From positions 718,059-782,058 of the forward strand of contig NZ_LNUV01000003.1 of the NCBI RefSeq assembly GCF_001512285.1: a stretch of 64,000 bases of DNA, read 5' to 3'. Shown here one piece after another: positions 8,939 to 18,766 of this stretch. Source of the stretch: Arthrobacter sp. EpRS71 (lineage in GTDB: Bacteria; Actinomycetota; Actinomycetes; Actinomycetales; Micrococcaceae). The position numbers and the translations under genes are program-made. The notes under the pieces were generated by a model, which saw only the letters and a program-made list of their open reading frames with translations, was not told the DNA's origin and did not search any database. Position 1 is the stretch's first letter, and the number at the start of each line of letters is the position of its first letter.

Positions 8939-9122
8939 GGATAACCCTTTCGATGCGCTCGAACTCCAGCCTACGCACAAAAGGACCCCCAGGGTACGCC
9001 AATGAACGGCGTGGCCTGAGGGCCCTTTTCAAAAGAAATACGGCATTCGAAAATGCGCGATGACCGTAATGTACGACGGCGGTCCGCAACTCAGCGCCGA
9101 AGGCACCTGTTGGTTGCGACAG

Positions 9123-9347
9123 CTATCCGATCCGGCGGGTGTCAACCTCGTCGTCGTCATCTTCCGCGTACTTATCCTCGTAGGCCGAATAGTCCGGCTC
9201 CGGGGGATCGTCGGGGAAGTGGCTCTTTACACGACTGGACGGACCCGTGAGCTCCCGCTCAAGTGCCGAATAGTCAGTGTTCGGGGAGTAGTACTTAATA
9301 TCCCGAGCCTGCTTGGTAGCTTTTGCCTTTTGACGGCCGCGCCCCAT
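9123..9347 (-). CDS. DUF3073 small acidic protein
   Basis: 74 residues from the ATG at 9347 (strong AAAAGGGGG site upstream), giving the diagnostic DUF3073 start MGRGRQKAKATKQARDIKYY followed by SPNTDYSALERELTG. The N-terminus is basic and the C-terminus very acidic (EDKYAEDDDDEVD). DUF3073 is near-universal in actinobacteria and typically sits near purM on the opposite strand, as here (two VOC genes intervene). Function unknown. Confidence 0.9.
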   Translation of the reverse strand: MGRGRQKAKATKQARDIKYYSPNTDYSALERELTGPSSRVKSHFPDDPPEPDYSAYEDKYAEDDDDEVDTRRIG

Positions 9348-9590
9348 GGCGTGACCCCCTTTTGTACTTGGACCGGAGGTGGTCACCTTGGCTATCGGTG
9401 AGGCCCCGGAATGTTTGGTCAATTTGTCGTATGTCTAGATTACATGCTTTCGGGGGTGCCTGCGCGCCACCTCAGCGCCGCGTCCGGGCCGACGACAGCC
9501 GAAACCACGCCGTTGCACCTCCAAGAGACGCGAAAATTGGGTAGAGTCTGCCTCAATGCGGCTCCACAGCAGGAAGGCACACCCCGGAAT

Positions 9591-10478
9591 ATGAGCCAGG
9601 ACAACACTTCACCCCGCGATGGTTCACCACGCGATAATGGCGAGGATGGAGAACCTTCCGCGCCCCAAAATCCGCCATCACCGGGCCAACAACCGCCGGC
9701 AGCTCCTTGGACGCCGCCATCAGGCCTGCAGCCGGATCCCGCCCCCGAGCTCGACCCTGACTTTGTACCCAACCCGGCAGAACAGCCCGACCCCGCCTTG
9801 CCTCCCAAGGATGCAGAGCCGAGTGACACCGCCGATGCGCCCACATACGCAGGAACGCAACCATATGCTGGGCAACAGCCCTACGTAGGCCAGCAACCGT
9901 ATGTTGGCCAGCAGCCGTATGCGGGTCAGGAGTGGCCCCAGGGTCCGAATGAACAGCCCGAACCTCACGGGGATCCTGTTAAGCGGCAGCGATGGGTCAT
10001 CGGCGGAATCGTCGTTGGCGTGCTGGTTCTTATTGGAGTTGTCATTTGGGTCCTGCTCAGCCTGTTGGGAACGCGTCCCGAAGCAGCGGTATCCTCACCC
10101 AGCGCAGTTCCCTCGGCTGGCCCGCTCCCCCGCGACGCAGAGGCCAAAGATTTCCAGGTGGGCGACTGCTTCTCCGACTTCGATGCCAACTCCTCAAAAG
10201 CCAGAGCCGTAGCCTGCGATACCGAACATTCGGCCCAACTGGGCGCCGTTTTCAGCTACGCGGCGGATGACTCCTTCCCCGGAACCAACGCGCTGAAGGA
10301 TAAAGGGCGCGAGGTTTGCAAGGACGTGAAGCTCAACGAGGCGGCCGACAACTACATACTGCTCCAGCAGAACGTCTACCCGAGCACCACTAGTTGGGAC
10401 CGGGGCGACCGCCGCGTTGATTGCTTCATCGTGGTGGATTCAGGAAACACCATCACGGAAGATCTCCTCAAGAAATAG
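9591..10478 (+). CDS. Membrane-anchored septum-formation-domain protein with Pro/Gln-rich repeats
   Basis: 295 residues. Residues 1-130 are Pro/Gln/Asp-rich, including four to five tandem QPYxGQ units (YAGQQPYVGQQPYVGQQP), and predicted to be disordered and cytoplasmic. One membrane helix (about 140-165, WVIGGIVVGVLVLIGVVIWV) follows a basic KRQR. The extracellular part (about 190-295) has four cysteines (GDCFSDF, VACDTEHS, EVCKDV, VDCFIVVD), the pattern of the septum-formation (PF13845-type) domain. I use the ATG at 9591; the frame is open further upstream but without homology-like sequence. Exact role unknown. Confidence 0.75.
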   Translation: MSQDNTSPRDGSPRDNGEDGEPSAPQNPPSPGQQPPAAPWTPPSGLQPDPAPELDPDFVPNPAEQPDPALPPKDAEPSDTADAPTYAGTQPYAGQQPYVGQQPYVGQQPYAGQEWPQGPNEQPEPHGDPVKRQRWVIGGIVVGVLVLIGVVIWVLLSLLGTRPEAAVSSPSAVPSAGPLPRDAEAKDFQVGDCFSDFDANSSKARAVACDTEHSAQLGAVFSYAADDSFPGTNALKDKGREVCKDVKLNEAADNYILLQQNVYPSTTSWDRGDRRVDCFIVVDSGNTITEDLLKK

Positions 10479-10487
10479 CCTGAAACG

Positions 10488-13145
10488 CTACTTCCTGCGA
10501 ACCGTGAGGCCCGTCCCTGCGGGGGCGCCGCCGTCGGGACCCGTCAGCGCTTCGAAGCCCTCAACGGTGAGTTCGTCCAGATCAGCGGCGGTGTCCACCA
10601 GCACGGTGTCGCCGTCGCTGATTTCGCCTGCAAGAATCTCCTTGGCGAGGCGGTCGCCGATCTCGCGCTGAACCAGCCTGCGCAGCGGCCGTGCACCGTA
10701 TGCGGGGTCGAAGCCGGACATGGCCAGCCACGCACGTGCGCCATCGGAGACTTCCAGGCTCAGGCGGCGCTCACGGAGCCGGTTACCCAACTCGGCCACA
10801 TGCAGCTCAACAATCCGGGCCAGTTCCTCCACGGACAACGGATCAAACAGCACGATCTCGTCCAGGCGGTTCAGGAACTCCGGTTTGAAGGATGCCTGGA
10901 CCACCGCCATGACGGCCTCACGTTTCGCCTTGGCATCCATGGTTGAGTCCACCAGAAACTGGCTGCCGGAGTTGGATGTCAGCACCAGGATGGTGTTGCG
11001 GAAGTCCACGGTGCGGCCTTGGCCGTCGGTGAGGCGTCCGTCGTCGAGGACCTGCAGGAGGATGTCGAAGACCTCCGGGTGGGCCTTTTCCACCTCGTCC
11101 AGCAGCACCACGGAGTACGGCCTGCGGCGGACAGCCTCGGTCAGCTGGCCACCTTCCTCGTAGCCGACATATCCCGGAGGGGCACCCACCAGACGCGCCA
11201 CCGAGTGCTTTTCGCTGTACTCGGACATGTCGATCCGGATCATGGCGCGTTCGTCGTCAAAGAGGAAGTCCGCGAGTGCCTTGGCCAGCTCGGTCTTACC
11301 CACGCCGGTGGGCCCAAGGAACAGGAAGGAACCCGTGGGGCGGTTGGGATCGCTGATGCCGGCACGGGCACGGCGCACGGCGTCGGACACGGCCTGAACA
11401 GCTTTGGACTGCCCGATCAGCCGCTTTCCAAGTTCCTCTTCCATGTGCAGCAGTTTCTGCGACTCACCTTGGAGCATGCGGCCGGCCGGGATCCCCGTCC
11501 ACGCCGAAATGACTTCAGCGATGTCGTCCGCCGTCACGTCCTCCGCCACCATGAGTTCGGGCTTCGAATCGCTCCGGGCGGACTCCTCCTCAGCAGCGGC
11601 GCTCAGCTCCCGTTCGAGGGCAGGCAGCTCTCCGTAAAGGATCCGCGACGCCGATTCGAGGTCGCCTTCGCGCTGGGCCTTATCGGCGACGGAACGCAGT
11701 TCGTCGATCTTCGCTTTGAGGTCACCAACCCGGTTGAGCCCGGCTTTCTCGGCTTCCCAGCGCGCGTTCAAAGCACTGAGTTCTTCGTTCTTATCGGCTT
11801 TGTCCGCACGGAGCGCTGCCAGCCGTTCCACCGAGGCAGGGTCGGTCTCGCCTTGGAGGGCCAGTTCTTCCATGGTCAGGCGGTCCACGGCGCGGCGAAG
11901 CTGGTCGATCTCCTCCGGAGCGGAATCGATCTCCATGCGAAGCCGGGACGCGGCCTCATCAACGAGGTCGATTGCCTTGTCCGGAAGCTGCCTGCCCGAG
12001 ATGTACCGGTTGGACAGTGTTGCGGCTGCCACCAACGCCGAGTCGGCAATAGCCACCTTGTGGTGTGCCTCGTAGCGCTCCTTCAAACCACGAAGAATCC
12101 CGATGGTGTCCTCAACGCTGGGCTCGCCGACGTAGACCTGCTGGAAGCGGCGCTCCAGCGCAGGGTCCTTCTCGATGTTCTCGCGGTACTCATCCAAAGT
12201 GGTGGCACCAATCAGGCGCAGCTCGCCGCGGGCCAGCATGGGCTTGAGCATGTTTCCGGCATCCATGGCGCTTTCACCCGTGGCACCGGCACCCACCACC
12301 GTGTGGATTTCGTCAATGAACGTGACAATCTGCCCGTTGGAGTTCTTAATTTCCTCCAGCACGGCCTTCAGGCGTTCCTCGAACTCACCGCGGTACTTGG
12401 CCCCGGCCACCATGGAAGCGAGGTCCAGGGCGATCAGCGTTTTGCCGCGCAGGCTCTCCGGGACGTCGCCGGCCACCATGCGCTGGGCGAGGCCTTCGAC
12501 GACGGCGGTCTTGCCAACGCCGGGCTCGCCGATCAGCACGGGGTTGTTCTTGGTGCGGCGGCTCAGGACCTGGACGACGCGTCGGATTTCGCTGTCGCGC
12601 CCGATGACGGGATCCAGCTTGCCGGAACGGGCCACGGCCGTGAGGTCCGTACCGAACTTCTCCAAGGCCTGGAAGGTGTTCTCCGGATCGGGCGAGTTGA
12701 CGTTCCTGTCACCCCGGACACCCGGCAGGGCGGCGAGCAGCGCCTCATGGGAGGCACCGGCGTCGCGCATTAACTTCCCGACGGCGTCGCTTCCGGCTGA
12801 GAGGCCCAGCAGCAGGTGCTCGGTGGAGACGAAGGAGTCGCCGAGTTTGTCGGCCTCGTTCTGGGCGGCCTGGATGGCTTGCATGGACTGGCGGGAGAGC
12901 TGTGCTTGCTGGACCGAGCTTCCTGAGGATGACGGCAGGGCCTTGATGGCCGAGCTGGCCTGCACGCTCACCGCATCCGGATCAGCGCCGGTGGCACGCA
13001 GCAGGGCAACAGCGACGCCCTCGCGCTGGTCCATCAGGGCCTTCAGCAGGTGCGCTGGTTCGAGCTGCGGGTTACCGGCAGTAGAGGCGTTCATGGCGGC
13101 CGCAGAAAGGGCCTCCTGGCTTTTGGTGGTGAATTTGACGTCCAA
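10488..13145 (-). CDS. clpB: ClpB-type disaggregase (Hsp100)
   Basis: ATP-driven protein disaggregase that acts with DnaK. I start it at TTG 13143-13145 (AGGGAG site 8 bases upstream), giving [13 protein letters not shown] and 885 residues, the family length. In order: Clp N-domain repeats (1-150), AAA1 with Walker [11 protein letters not shown] and Walker B TFIDEIHT, a coiled-coil middle domain (about 410-535), AAA2 with Walker [11 protein letters not shown], and the D2-small domain ending in the [10 protein letters not shown] region. The frame stays open for 770 bases upstream, but that stretch overlaps another gene and is not ClpB-like. An HspR-type operator lies upstream. Confidence 0.95.
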   Translation of the reverse strand: MDVKFTTKSQEALSAAAMNASTAGNPQLEPAHLLKALMDQREGVAVALLRATGADPDAVSVQASSAIKALPSSSGSSVQQAQLSRQSMQAIQAAQNEADKLGDSFVSTEHLLLGLSAGSDAVGKLMRDAGASHEALLAALPGVRGDRNVNSPDPENTFQALEKFGTDLTAVARSGKLDPVIGRDSEIRRVVQVLSRRTKNNPVLIGEPGVGKTAVVEGLAQRMVAGDVPESLRGKTLIALDLASMVAGAKYRGEFEERLKAVLEEIKNSNGQIVTFIDEIHTVVGAGATGESAMDAGNMLKPMLARGELRLIGATTLDEYRENIEKDPALERRFQQVYVGEPSVEDTIGILRGLKERYEAHHKVAIADSALVAAATLSNRYISGRQLPDKAIDLVDEAASRLRMEIDSAPEEIDQLRRAVDRLTMEELALQGETDPASVERLAALRADKADKNEELSALNARWEAEKAGLNRVGDLKAKIDELRSVADKAQREGDLESASRILYGELPALERELSAAAEEESARSDSKPELMVAEDVTADDIAEVISAWTGIPAGRMLQGESQKLLHMEEELGKRLIGQSKAVQAVSDAVRRARAGISDPNRPTGSFLFLGPTGVGKTELAKALADFLFDDERAMIRIDMSEYSEKHSVARLVGAPPGYVGYEEGGQLTEAVRRRPYSVVLLDEVEKAHPEVFDILLQVLDDGRLTDGQGRTVDFRNTILVLTSNSGSQFLVDSTMDAKAKREAVMAVVQASFKPEFLNRLDEIVLFDPLSVEELARIVELHVAELGNRLRERRLSLEVSDGARAWLAMSGFDPAYGARPLRRLVQREIGDRLAKEILAGEISDGDTVLVDTAADLDELTVEGFEALTGPDGGAPAGTGLTVRRK

Positions 13146-13181
13146 AGAGTGCTCCCTTTCTGGAGTGATGCCTAGTGATGA

Positions 13182-13210
13182 CAAAGTTGAGTCTACTACG
13201 CTCAACTTTG
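13182..13210 (-). promoter_or_regulatory. HAIR-like HspR operator upstream of clpB
   Basis: A perfect 10-bp inverted repeat CAAAGTTGAG (13182-13191) / CTCAACTTTG (13201-13210). Read as GTTGAGT-N7-GCTCAAC it fits the HspR-associated inverted repeat (HAIR, CTTGAGT-N7-ACTCAAG) except at the outer bases and one inner base. It lies about 40 bases before the clpB start, so HspR repression relieved by heat is likely. Confidence 0.75.
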
Positions 13211-13295
13211 CTTTGGGTCCGCTGAGGTCAATGTTTGCCCACGGCGAAACCAGAGTCCAGAGCCCACCTAAATCCGGGAAAAGTAGGCTGGTGCC

Positions 13296-13913
13296 ATGGA
13301 GACCATTTCGACCGCAGAAGAACTCGAAGAACTCATCGGATTGCCCCTCGACCGCACCAGGAAGAAAGTGCGTACATCCCTGAGTGACTTCGACACGCAA
13401 TGGCTCGCTGCCAGCCCCTTCTGCGTCATCTCGACAACCGACGCACAGGGCCGCGTGGACGCCTCGCCCAAGGGAGATCCTGCCGGATTCATCCAAGTCC
13501 TTGACCGCCACACCATCGCCATCCCGGAACGCCCCGGAAACAAACTGGTGTTCGGCTTCCACAACATCCTGGAAAACCCGAACGTCGGCATCCTCTCTGT
13601 TGTCCCGGGCCGCACCGACACCTTGCGGATCAACGGGACTGCACAACTTGTCCGGGACGCCGACTTCTTTGACCTCATGGTGGTCAAGGGACACAGGCCA
13701 CGCGCCGCCGTCGTGGTTTCTGTGGAGGAAGTGTTCACGCATTGCGGCAAAGCGTTCATGCGGAGCGGGCTGTGGCAGCCCGAAACCTGGGACGCCGACG
13801 GTCTGCCAAGCATCGCGGCCCTCGCAAAGACTTACACCCAGCCCGAGACGCCGCTGGAAGAGCTCGAGACTTACTACGGACCGTCGTACGCCGAACAGAT
13901 GTACCGGGACTAA
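13296..13913 (+). CDS. PPOX-type (pyridoxamine-phosphate-oxidase-like) FMN protein, MSMEG_1061 type
   Basis: 205 residues. The split-barrel flavin fold is indicated by [20 protein letters not shown] (about 44-63), [20 protein letters not shown] (about 76-95) and [12 protein letters not shown]. The conserved middle and the C-terminal [12 protein letters not shown] match the group annotated as MSMEG_1061-family FMN-dependent PPOX flavoproteins. These are cytosolic and of unknown substrate; F420- or FMN-linked reduction is typical. It diverges from clpB across about 150 bases holding the HAIR element and ends 15 bases from the convergent modC stop. Confidence 0.8.
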   Translation: METISTAEELEELIGLPLDRTRKKVRTSLSDFDTQWLAASPFCVISTTDAQGRVDASPKGDPAGFIQVLDRHTIAIPERPGNKLVFGFHNILENPNVGILSVVPGRTDTLRINGTAQLVRDADFFDLMVVKGHRPRAAVVVSVEEVFTHCGKAFMRSGLWQPETWDADGLPSIAALAKTYTQPETPLEELETYYGPSYAEQMYRD

Positions 13914-13928
13914 CACCGGTCCTCAACC

Positions 13929-14996
13929 TCAGGCCGGGTAAACAGACACCAGCGCGGATTTGACCACGAACCGCACCTCCATGCCCGGAACCAGCCCCAA
14001 ATCGGCGGACGCTGCGGGGGTGATGTCCGCGGACAAAGCTTGGGCCGAATCTCCCGCGCGGACGCGGATCTGGTCCCCGTACGGTTCCAAATCCGTGATG
14101 GTCACCGGAAACGAATTGCGGGGGCTTCCGTGGACGTCACCCAGAAAAACGGAAACGCTCGACGGCGGGAACGCTGCCACGCCTGCCTGGCCAGGTGAAG
14201 GTGACCAGCCGGAATCGTGCTGGCCGGCGAAAACCCGGCCATCCGGCGTCGTTATTCCGTCCCCGGTGATGGTGCCGGTGACGAGGTTCAGCCCTGCGAG
14301 GCCGGCAGCGAAGTGGCTTCTGGGCCGCTCGAGGACATCCCGGGTGGGGCCTTCTTCCACCATGCGGCCCTTCTCCACCACCATCACACGGTCGGCGAGC
14401 ATGTAGGCGTCCAGGACGTCGTGCGTGACGACGATGGCTTTGCGGCCTTCGAGGACCCGTTTGAGCACACGTCGGAGCAAGGGCGCTGCGTGGATGTCCA
14501 GAGCGGCCATGGGTTCATCGAGCAGCAGAAGCTCAGGCTCGGCGGCCAAGGCGCGTGCCACGGCAACGCGTTGAGCCTGCCCGCCGGACAGCTGGGACGG
14601 CTTCCGCTTGGCCAAGTTCGCGGCGTCAACTTCCGCCAGCCAATGCTGCGCGGTTTCCCTCGCAGTGGCGGTCGAAGCGCCTGCACTCCGCGGACCGAAT
14701 GCCACGTTGTCCAGTGCATTCAGATGCGGAAAAAGGAGCGCTTCCTGGGCCAGAAGCGCAGTCCCCCGGAGGTGGGGAGGGCTCCAAAAGTTGGTGCCGT
14801 CGTCGAGGTTGAAGAGCTCTTTATCCCCGATTCGTGCTGAACCGGAATCCGGCCGCAACAGTCCTGCGATCACGCCCAACAGAGTGGATTTTCCCGCACC
14901 GTTGGGACCGAGGATGGCCACGGTTTCGCCATCTTCGAGGCTGAGGGACATCTCGAAACTCCTGGCGCGGAGGCTGGCTTGCAGCTCAAAAGTCAT
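13929..14996 (-). CDS. modC: Molybdate ABC transporter ATPase
   Basis: 355 residues. Walker A is GPNGAGKST (30-38), the signature [15 protein letters not shown] (about 130), and Walker [13 protein letters not shown] (about 150). After the ATPase core a C-terminal region of about 110 residues looks like the molybdate-binding MOP/TOBE domain found in ModC ([16 protein letters not shown]). It powers ModB to import molybdate bound by ModA. Its ATG overlaps the modB stop by four bases, the last step of a coupled operon. Confidence 0.92.
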   Translation of the reverse strand: MTFELQASLRARSFEMSLSLEDGETVAILGPNGAGKSTLLGVIAGLLRPDSGSARIGDKELFNLDDGTNFWSPPHLRGTALLAQEALLFPHLNALDNVAFGPRSAGASTATARETAQHWLAEVDAANLAKRKPSQLSGGQAQRVAVARALAAEPELLLLDEPMAALDIHAAPLLRRVLKRVLEGRKAIVVTHDVLDAYMLADRVMVVEKGRMVEEGPTRDVLERPRSHFAAGLAGLNLVTGTITGDGITTPDGRVFAGQHDSGWSPSPGQAGVAAFPPSSVSVFLGDVHGSPRNSFPVTITDLEPYGDQIRVRAGDSAQALSADITPAASADLGLVPGMEVRFVVKSALVSVYPA

Positions 14997-15811
14997 GGCC
15001 GCACCTCCACAGGCGTGCTGCTTCGTCGGCGCCCGTAGCTGAGCCCAACCACCGCAACGGCTACCGCCACAAGCACCAGGGAAAGCGCGACGGCGGCGTC
15101 AGCGTCGGTCTCGCGCTGCAAATAAATTTCCAGCGGCAAGGTGCGGGTAATCCCTTCGAGGCTGCCGGCGAAGGTCAAGGTAGCGCCGAACTCGCCCAAG
15201 CTGCGCGCGAACGACAACACGGCTCCCGACGCAAGCCCGGGCAAAACCAGCGGCAGCGTCACCCGACGAAGAACGGTGGTGGGCCGTGCGCCCAAGGTAG
15301 CCGCTACAGCCTCGTACTTACTTCCCGCTGATCGGAGCGCGCCTTCCAGGCTGACCACCAGGAACGGCATAGCCACGAACGTTTGAGCCAGAACAACTGC
15401 GGTAGTGGAAAACGCGATCTGGATACCGGCCAGCTCCAAGGACTTGCCGAGAAGACCCTGCCGCCCGAACGTGTACAGCAGCGCAATACCCCCTACCACC
15501 GGCGGCAGCACCAGCGGCAACAGCACGAAAGCCCTCAGTAATCGCTGGCCCGGAAACTCACCACGCGCCAGGACCAACGCCAACGGAACACCCAGCACAA
15601 TGCAGAGCACTGTGCTGGCTGCGGAGGTCCTCAAACTCAGACCCAGCGCGGCTACGGAGGAATCCGACGTGATGAGGGGAAGGAACTGCGGCCAGTTGAC
15701 CTTCGCCACCATCGCCACCAACGGAAGGACCACCAAGAGCCCACCCACGGCCGCCACGGCATAGACCCATCGCGGGATGCCGTGGTAGCCGGACGCGCTT
15801 TTTCTGTTCAT
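14993..15811 (-). CDS. modB: Molybdate ABC transporter permease
   Basis: 272 residues from the ATG at 15811 (GGAAG site upstream), 7 bases after the modA stop. There are about six membrane helices and the permease EAA loop [22 protein letters not shown], which docks on ModC. The family sequence [16 protein letters not shown] is typical of ModB/CysT-type permeases. Gene order (regulator, modA, modB, modC) confirms the molybdate assignment. Confidence 0.92.
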   Translation of the reverse strand: MNRKSASGYHGIPRWVYAVAAVGGLLVVLPLVAMVAKVNWPQFLPLITSDSSVAALGLSLRTSAASTVLCIVLGVPLALVLARGEFPGQRLLRAFVLLPLVLPPVVGGIALLYTFGRQGLLGKSLELAGIQIAFSTTAVVLAQTFVAMPFLVVSLEGALRSAGSKYEAVAATLGARPTTVLRRVTLPLVLPGLASGAVLSFARSLGEFGATLTFAGSLEGITRTLPLEIYLQRETDADAAVALSLVLVAVAVAVVGLSYGRRRSSTPVEVRP

Positions 15812-15818
15812 GGACTTC

Positions 15819-16625
15819 CTACGGTGCGCCAAATCCGGCGTCGCTGAGGACCTTCTTGCCTGCTTCACTGGTCACGCTCGCGACGAACGCGGCAGCAAGT
15901 TCCTTGTTCTTGCTGGAGCTTACCGTGGCGATCGGGTAGGTGTTGACGGCCTTGTCCGATTCCGGGAACGCTATGCCCTTGACCTTGTCGCCGGCCCCCT
16001 TCACATCCGTGACGTAGACCAGGCCGGCGTCAGCCTCGCCCGAGGTGACCTTGCCCAGGACATCGGTGACTGACGATTCTTCACTGACAGGGCTCAACGT
16101 GATGCCGCTGGCCTTCTCCACCGTGTCCGTCGCCGCGCCGCAGGGAACCTGGCTGGCGCACGTCACTACTTTGACGCCTGGCTTGGCCAGGTCAGCCAAG
16201 GACGAGATCGACGCCGGGTTGCTGGGTGGGACAGCGATCTCCAGGACATTGGTGGCGAAGTTTGTTGCGGTACCGTCCAGCAGCTTGGCATCGGCCAGCT
16301 TTGTCATGTTCTTGGTGTCCGCCGAAGCGAAAACGTCGGCGGGGGCGCCTTGGCTGATCTGCGTCACCAGGTCCGAGGAACCGGCGAAGCTCAGTGTCAC
16401 CTTGGTTCCGGGGTTCTTCGCCTCGAAATCCTTGGCCAGCTGCGTGAACGTGGCTTTGAGGGAGGCGGCCGCGAAGACGGTCACTGTTCCGCTCAAGGGG
16501 GATGTGCTGCTGTCGCCCGACGGCGTTGCGGCGGGTGCCGAGGTGCCGCAGGCCGCGAGGGCACTGGTCAATCCCACCGCAACGGCCGTGGCCAGGAAGC
16601 TCTTCTTCAGCTGGAGGGTCCTCAT
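15819..16625 (-). CDS. modA: Molybdate-binding lipoprotein
   Basis: 268 residues with a lipoprotein signal: basic MRTLQLKK, hydrophobic stretch, lipobox LAAC with C26. It is therefore exported and lipid-anchored. The mature part starts with [20 protein letters not shown] and has [20 protein letters not shown] and VYVTDV, the typical ModA oxyanion-binding segments. It captures molybdate or tungstate for ModBC. Its ATG overlaps the regulator stop (ATGA). Confidence 0.95.
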   Translation of the reverse strand: MRTLQLKKSFLATAVAVGLTSALAACGTSAPAATPSGDSSTSPLSGTVTVFAAASLKATFTQLAKDFEAKNPGTKVTLSFAGSSDLVTQISQGAPADVFASADTKNMTKLADAKLLDGTATNFATNVLEIAVPPSNPASISSLADLAKPGVKVVTCASQVPCGAATDTVEKASGITLSPVSEESSVTDVLGKVTSGEADAGLVYVTDVKGAGDKVKGIAFPESDKAVNTYPIATVSSSKNKELAAAFVASVTSEAGKKVLSDAGFGAP

Positions 16626-17032
16626 ATGATGCTCTTTCCCTGGGGTGTTTCGATGATCACGGTGGTGGCCTTCACTACGGCGGTGGCAACCGAGCCCAGT
16701 TCCAGCCCGAGCTCCCGGACAGCTTCACTGCTCATCAGCGAGACCACCCGGAACGGGCCACACTGCAGCTCCACCTGGGCCATGACCTTGTCCGCGGTGA
16801 TTCCCGTGACCAGGCCGACGAAGCGGTTGCGTGCCGAGCTTCCCGCCCGGGAGGGATCATCCGGGAGGTGGGACTGATCGCGGGCCAGCGTGGCGAGTTC
16901 CAACCCGTCCACTGCGAGGCGCCCGGCTGAATCCTTGTGGGCGGTCAGCACCCCATTCTCTGTCCAGCGCCTCACGGTGTCGTCGCTGACACCGAGGAAA
17001 CGGGCGGCCTCGGAAATTCGTATGTGCGGCAT
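16622..17032 (-). CDS. Molybdate-responsive regulator: HTH plus TOBE (molbindin) domain
   Basis: 136 residues from the ATG at 17032 (MPHIRISEAARFLGVSDDTV). Residues 5-50 form a MerR/excisionase-like winged helix (VSDDTVRRWTENGVL); residues 68-133 form a TOBE domain (NRFVGLVTGITADKVMAQVE) that binds oxyanions in Mop/ModE-type proteins. It is the first gene of the modABC operon and overlaps modA by four bases. It probably senses molybdate and controls the operon, replacing ModE. An inverted repeat just upstream is a candidate site. Confidence 0.85.
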   Translation of the reverse strand: MPHIRISEAARFLGVSDDTVRRWTENGVLTAHKDSAGRLAVDGLELATLARDQSHLPDDPSRAGSSARNRFVGLVTGITADKVMAQVELQCGPFRVVSLMSSEAVRELGLELGSVATAVVKATTVIIETPQGKSII

Positions 17033-17052
17033 AGATGCATCATAGTTCCGTA

Positions 17053-17085
17053 TTTGCGGATCAATGTTCTCAAATAGTCCGCAAA
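17053..17085 (-). promoter_or_regulatory. Inverted repeat upstream of the mod operon
   Basis: TTTGCGGA (17053-17060) and TCCGCAAA (17078-17085) form an 8-bp inverted repeat with a 17-base spacer, 20 to 53 bases before the regulator start. Position and symmetry suit an autoregulatory operator for the HTH-TOBE protein. This is inference from sequence only. Confidence 0.5.
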
Positions 17086-17302
17086 CGAAATATGACTGTG
17101 TGGTGAGGTGCCTGCGTCCGCACCCCTTCCCGCCCGACGCACCCATTTGGCGTTCCCATCGCACCCGGTGCCGCACGAAGCACCCGTAACCACTGGTGCG
17201 CCTGGCGGAAAGTGGTGCGCCGCCGTCGTCGTCCTCTAGCCGCCGGGGACCCGCAGCCGTACCCTGTTCTAGGGGAGAGTTTCATATTCGAAGGAACGTC
17301 CC

Positions 17303-18637
17303 ATGGAATGGATTCGTCCGGACAACCCGGACTATGACGAAGCCCGAAAACTCTTCAATGCGATGATCGACCGCAGGCCGGCCGTCATCGCCAAATGCTC
17401 TGATCCCGGCGAGGTAGCCGAGGCGCTGAGCTACGCGCACAACCACAATCTGGACGTTGCAGTCCGATCTGGCGGGCACTCGGTGGCCGGCATGTCCACC
17501 AACGACGACGGCCTGGTAGTGGACGTCCGCCCCATGAAGTCCATCAGCGTGGACCCTGAGGCAAAAACCGCCACGGCGGGCGCCGGACTCACGTGGGGCG
17601 AATTCGATCGCGCAACCCAGCAATATGGGCTGGCTGTCACAGGCGGACGCGCGTCCACCACCGGAGTCTCGGGCTTCACACTGGGTGGCGGCTCAGGATG
17701 GCTGGAGCGATCGTACGGATTCGCGTGCGACAACCTCCTCTCGGTAGACCTCGTCACTGCCTCCGGCGATCGCGTGACCGCCAGCCGGGACGAGAACCCT
17801 GAGCTGTTCTGGGCCCTCCACGGAGGCGGTGGGAACTTCGGCGTGGCCACCTCCCTCACGTTCCAACTGCACGACCTCGGACCCTCGGTGGTGGCCGGCC
17901 TCATGCTCTTCCCCGGGGACGACGCACCGGGGCTATCGCGCGCCTACCGGCAGATTGCTTTGGAAGCGCCCGACGCCGTCGGGACCGCGCTGGTGTATCT
18001 CACCGCCCCGCCGGAAGAGTTCGTCCCCGAAGAGATGGTGGGCAAACTCGCCGTCGGGATGGCCTACATCTACGCGGGCGATGTTGAGGCCGGCGAGGAG
18101 CATGCAAAGCCATTCAAGGACCTCGGCCCCTCAGTGGACCTGGTCTCACCCATGGAATACGCGGACTTCCAATGCATGATCGATGACCCTCCGGACCTCT
18201 ACAACTACTGGAGCGCCGACTACCACAACGAACTGTCCGATGCTGCCCTGGACCTCCTGGTGGACTCGGCACAGCGCCTCCCCGGACCGCACTCACAGCA
18301 GCTGGTGGCTCGTTGGGGCGGGGCTGTAGGCGGTCCTGCTGCGGCGAACACTCCGTTGCAGCACCGCGGAGCCTCGTGGGTCAGCCACCCGTTCGGCCTG
18401 TCCGAGACCCGTGAGGGCGGGCAGGAAGCCAAGGCCTGGGTCAAGCAGTTCCGGCAAGACATCGCCCCTCACACCACGGGCGGCGTGTGGTTGAACTTCA
18501 TTGGCGACGAAGGACAGGACCGGATCATGGCCGCCTACGGCGAACAGAACTACCGGCGGTTGTCCTTGGTGAAGCGCGAGTTCGATCCCGACAACGTGTT
18601 CCGCGGCAACCAGAACATCCTGCCGGCTGAGCACTGA
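17303..18637 (+). CDS. FAD-linked oxidoreductase, berberine-bridge-enzyme family
   Basis: 444 residues with an AAGGA site before the ATG. The FAD-binding PCMH domain includes VRSGGHSVAG, where H59 is the usual covalent FAD-linking His, and GGGSGWLERSYGFACDNL. The C-terminal BBE block is YGEQNYRRLSLVKREFDPDN. These enzymes oxidise sugars, alkaloids or other alcohols with O2. There is no signal peptide, so the protein is probably cytosolic. No neighbour suggests a substrate. Confidence 0.85.
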   Translation: MEWIRPDNPDYDEARKLFNAMIDRRPAVIAKCSDPGEVAEALSYAHNHNLDVAVRSGGHSVAGMSTNDDGLVVDVRPMKSISVDPEAKTATAGAGLTWGEFDRATQQYGLAVTGGRASTTGVSGFTLGGGSGWLERSYGFACDNLLSVDLVTASGDRVTASRDENPELFWALHGGGGNFGVATSLTFQLHDLGPSVVAGLMLFPGDDAPGLSRAYRQIALEAPDAVGTALVYLTAPPEEFVPEEMVGKLAVGMAYIYAGDVEAGEEHAKPFKDLGPSVDLVSPMEYADFQCMIDDPPDLYNYWSADYHNELSDAALDLLVDSAQRLPGPHSQQLVARWGGAVGGPAAANTPLQHRGASWVSHPFGLSETREGGQEAKAWVKQFRQDIAPHTTGGVWLNFIGDEGQDRIMAAYGEQNYRRLSLVKREFDPDNVFRGNQNILPAEH

Positions 18638-18648
18638 GTTTCTGCACT

Positions 18649-18744
18649 CCTTCCCAGTTGCCGTGATCAGCGCGGGCAGTGAAGCCTGTACTTCCGGGAC
18701 GGCAGCACGGCGGTAGACGTCCCGATGGCCGGCAACTGGGAAGG
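18649..18744. repeat. Large inverted repeat between two co-directional genes
   Basis: CCTTCCCAGTTGCCG (18649-18663) is the exact reverse complement of CGGCAACTGGGAAGG (18730-18744). A GGGACG/CGTCCC pair lies inside. The 96-base segment can fold into a branched stem. It begins 12 bases after the flavoenzyme stop and ends 22 bases before the next start, so it could be a terminator or a 5'-UTR structure. Confidence 0.6.
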
Positions 18745-18766
18745 ATCACATGGGTACACTTTGGCC

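Noticed and set aside
11019..12773. 584-codon frame antisense to clpB
   Set aside because: Shadow of ClpB codons; no homology-like sequence and no ribosome site.
13146..13916. N-terminal extension of ClpB to an upstream ATG
   Set aside because: It would overlap the whole PPOX gene on the other strand; ClpB homology begins at the TTG at 13145.
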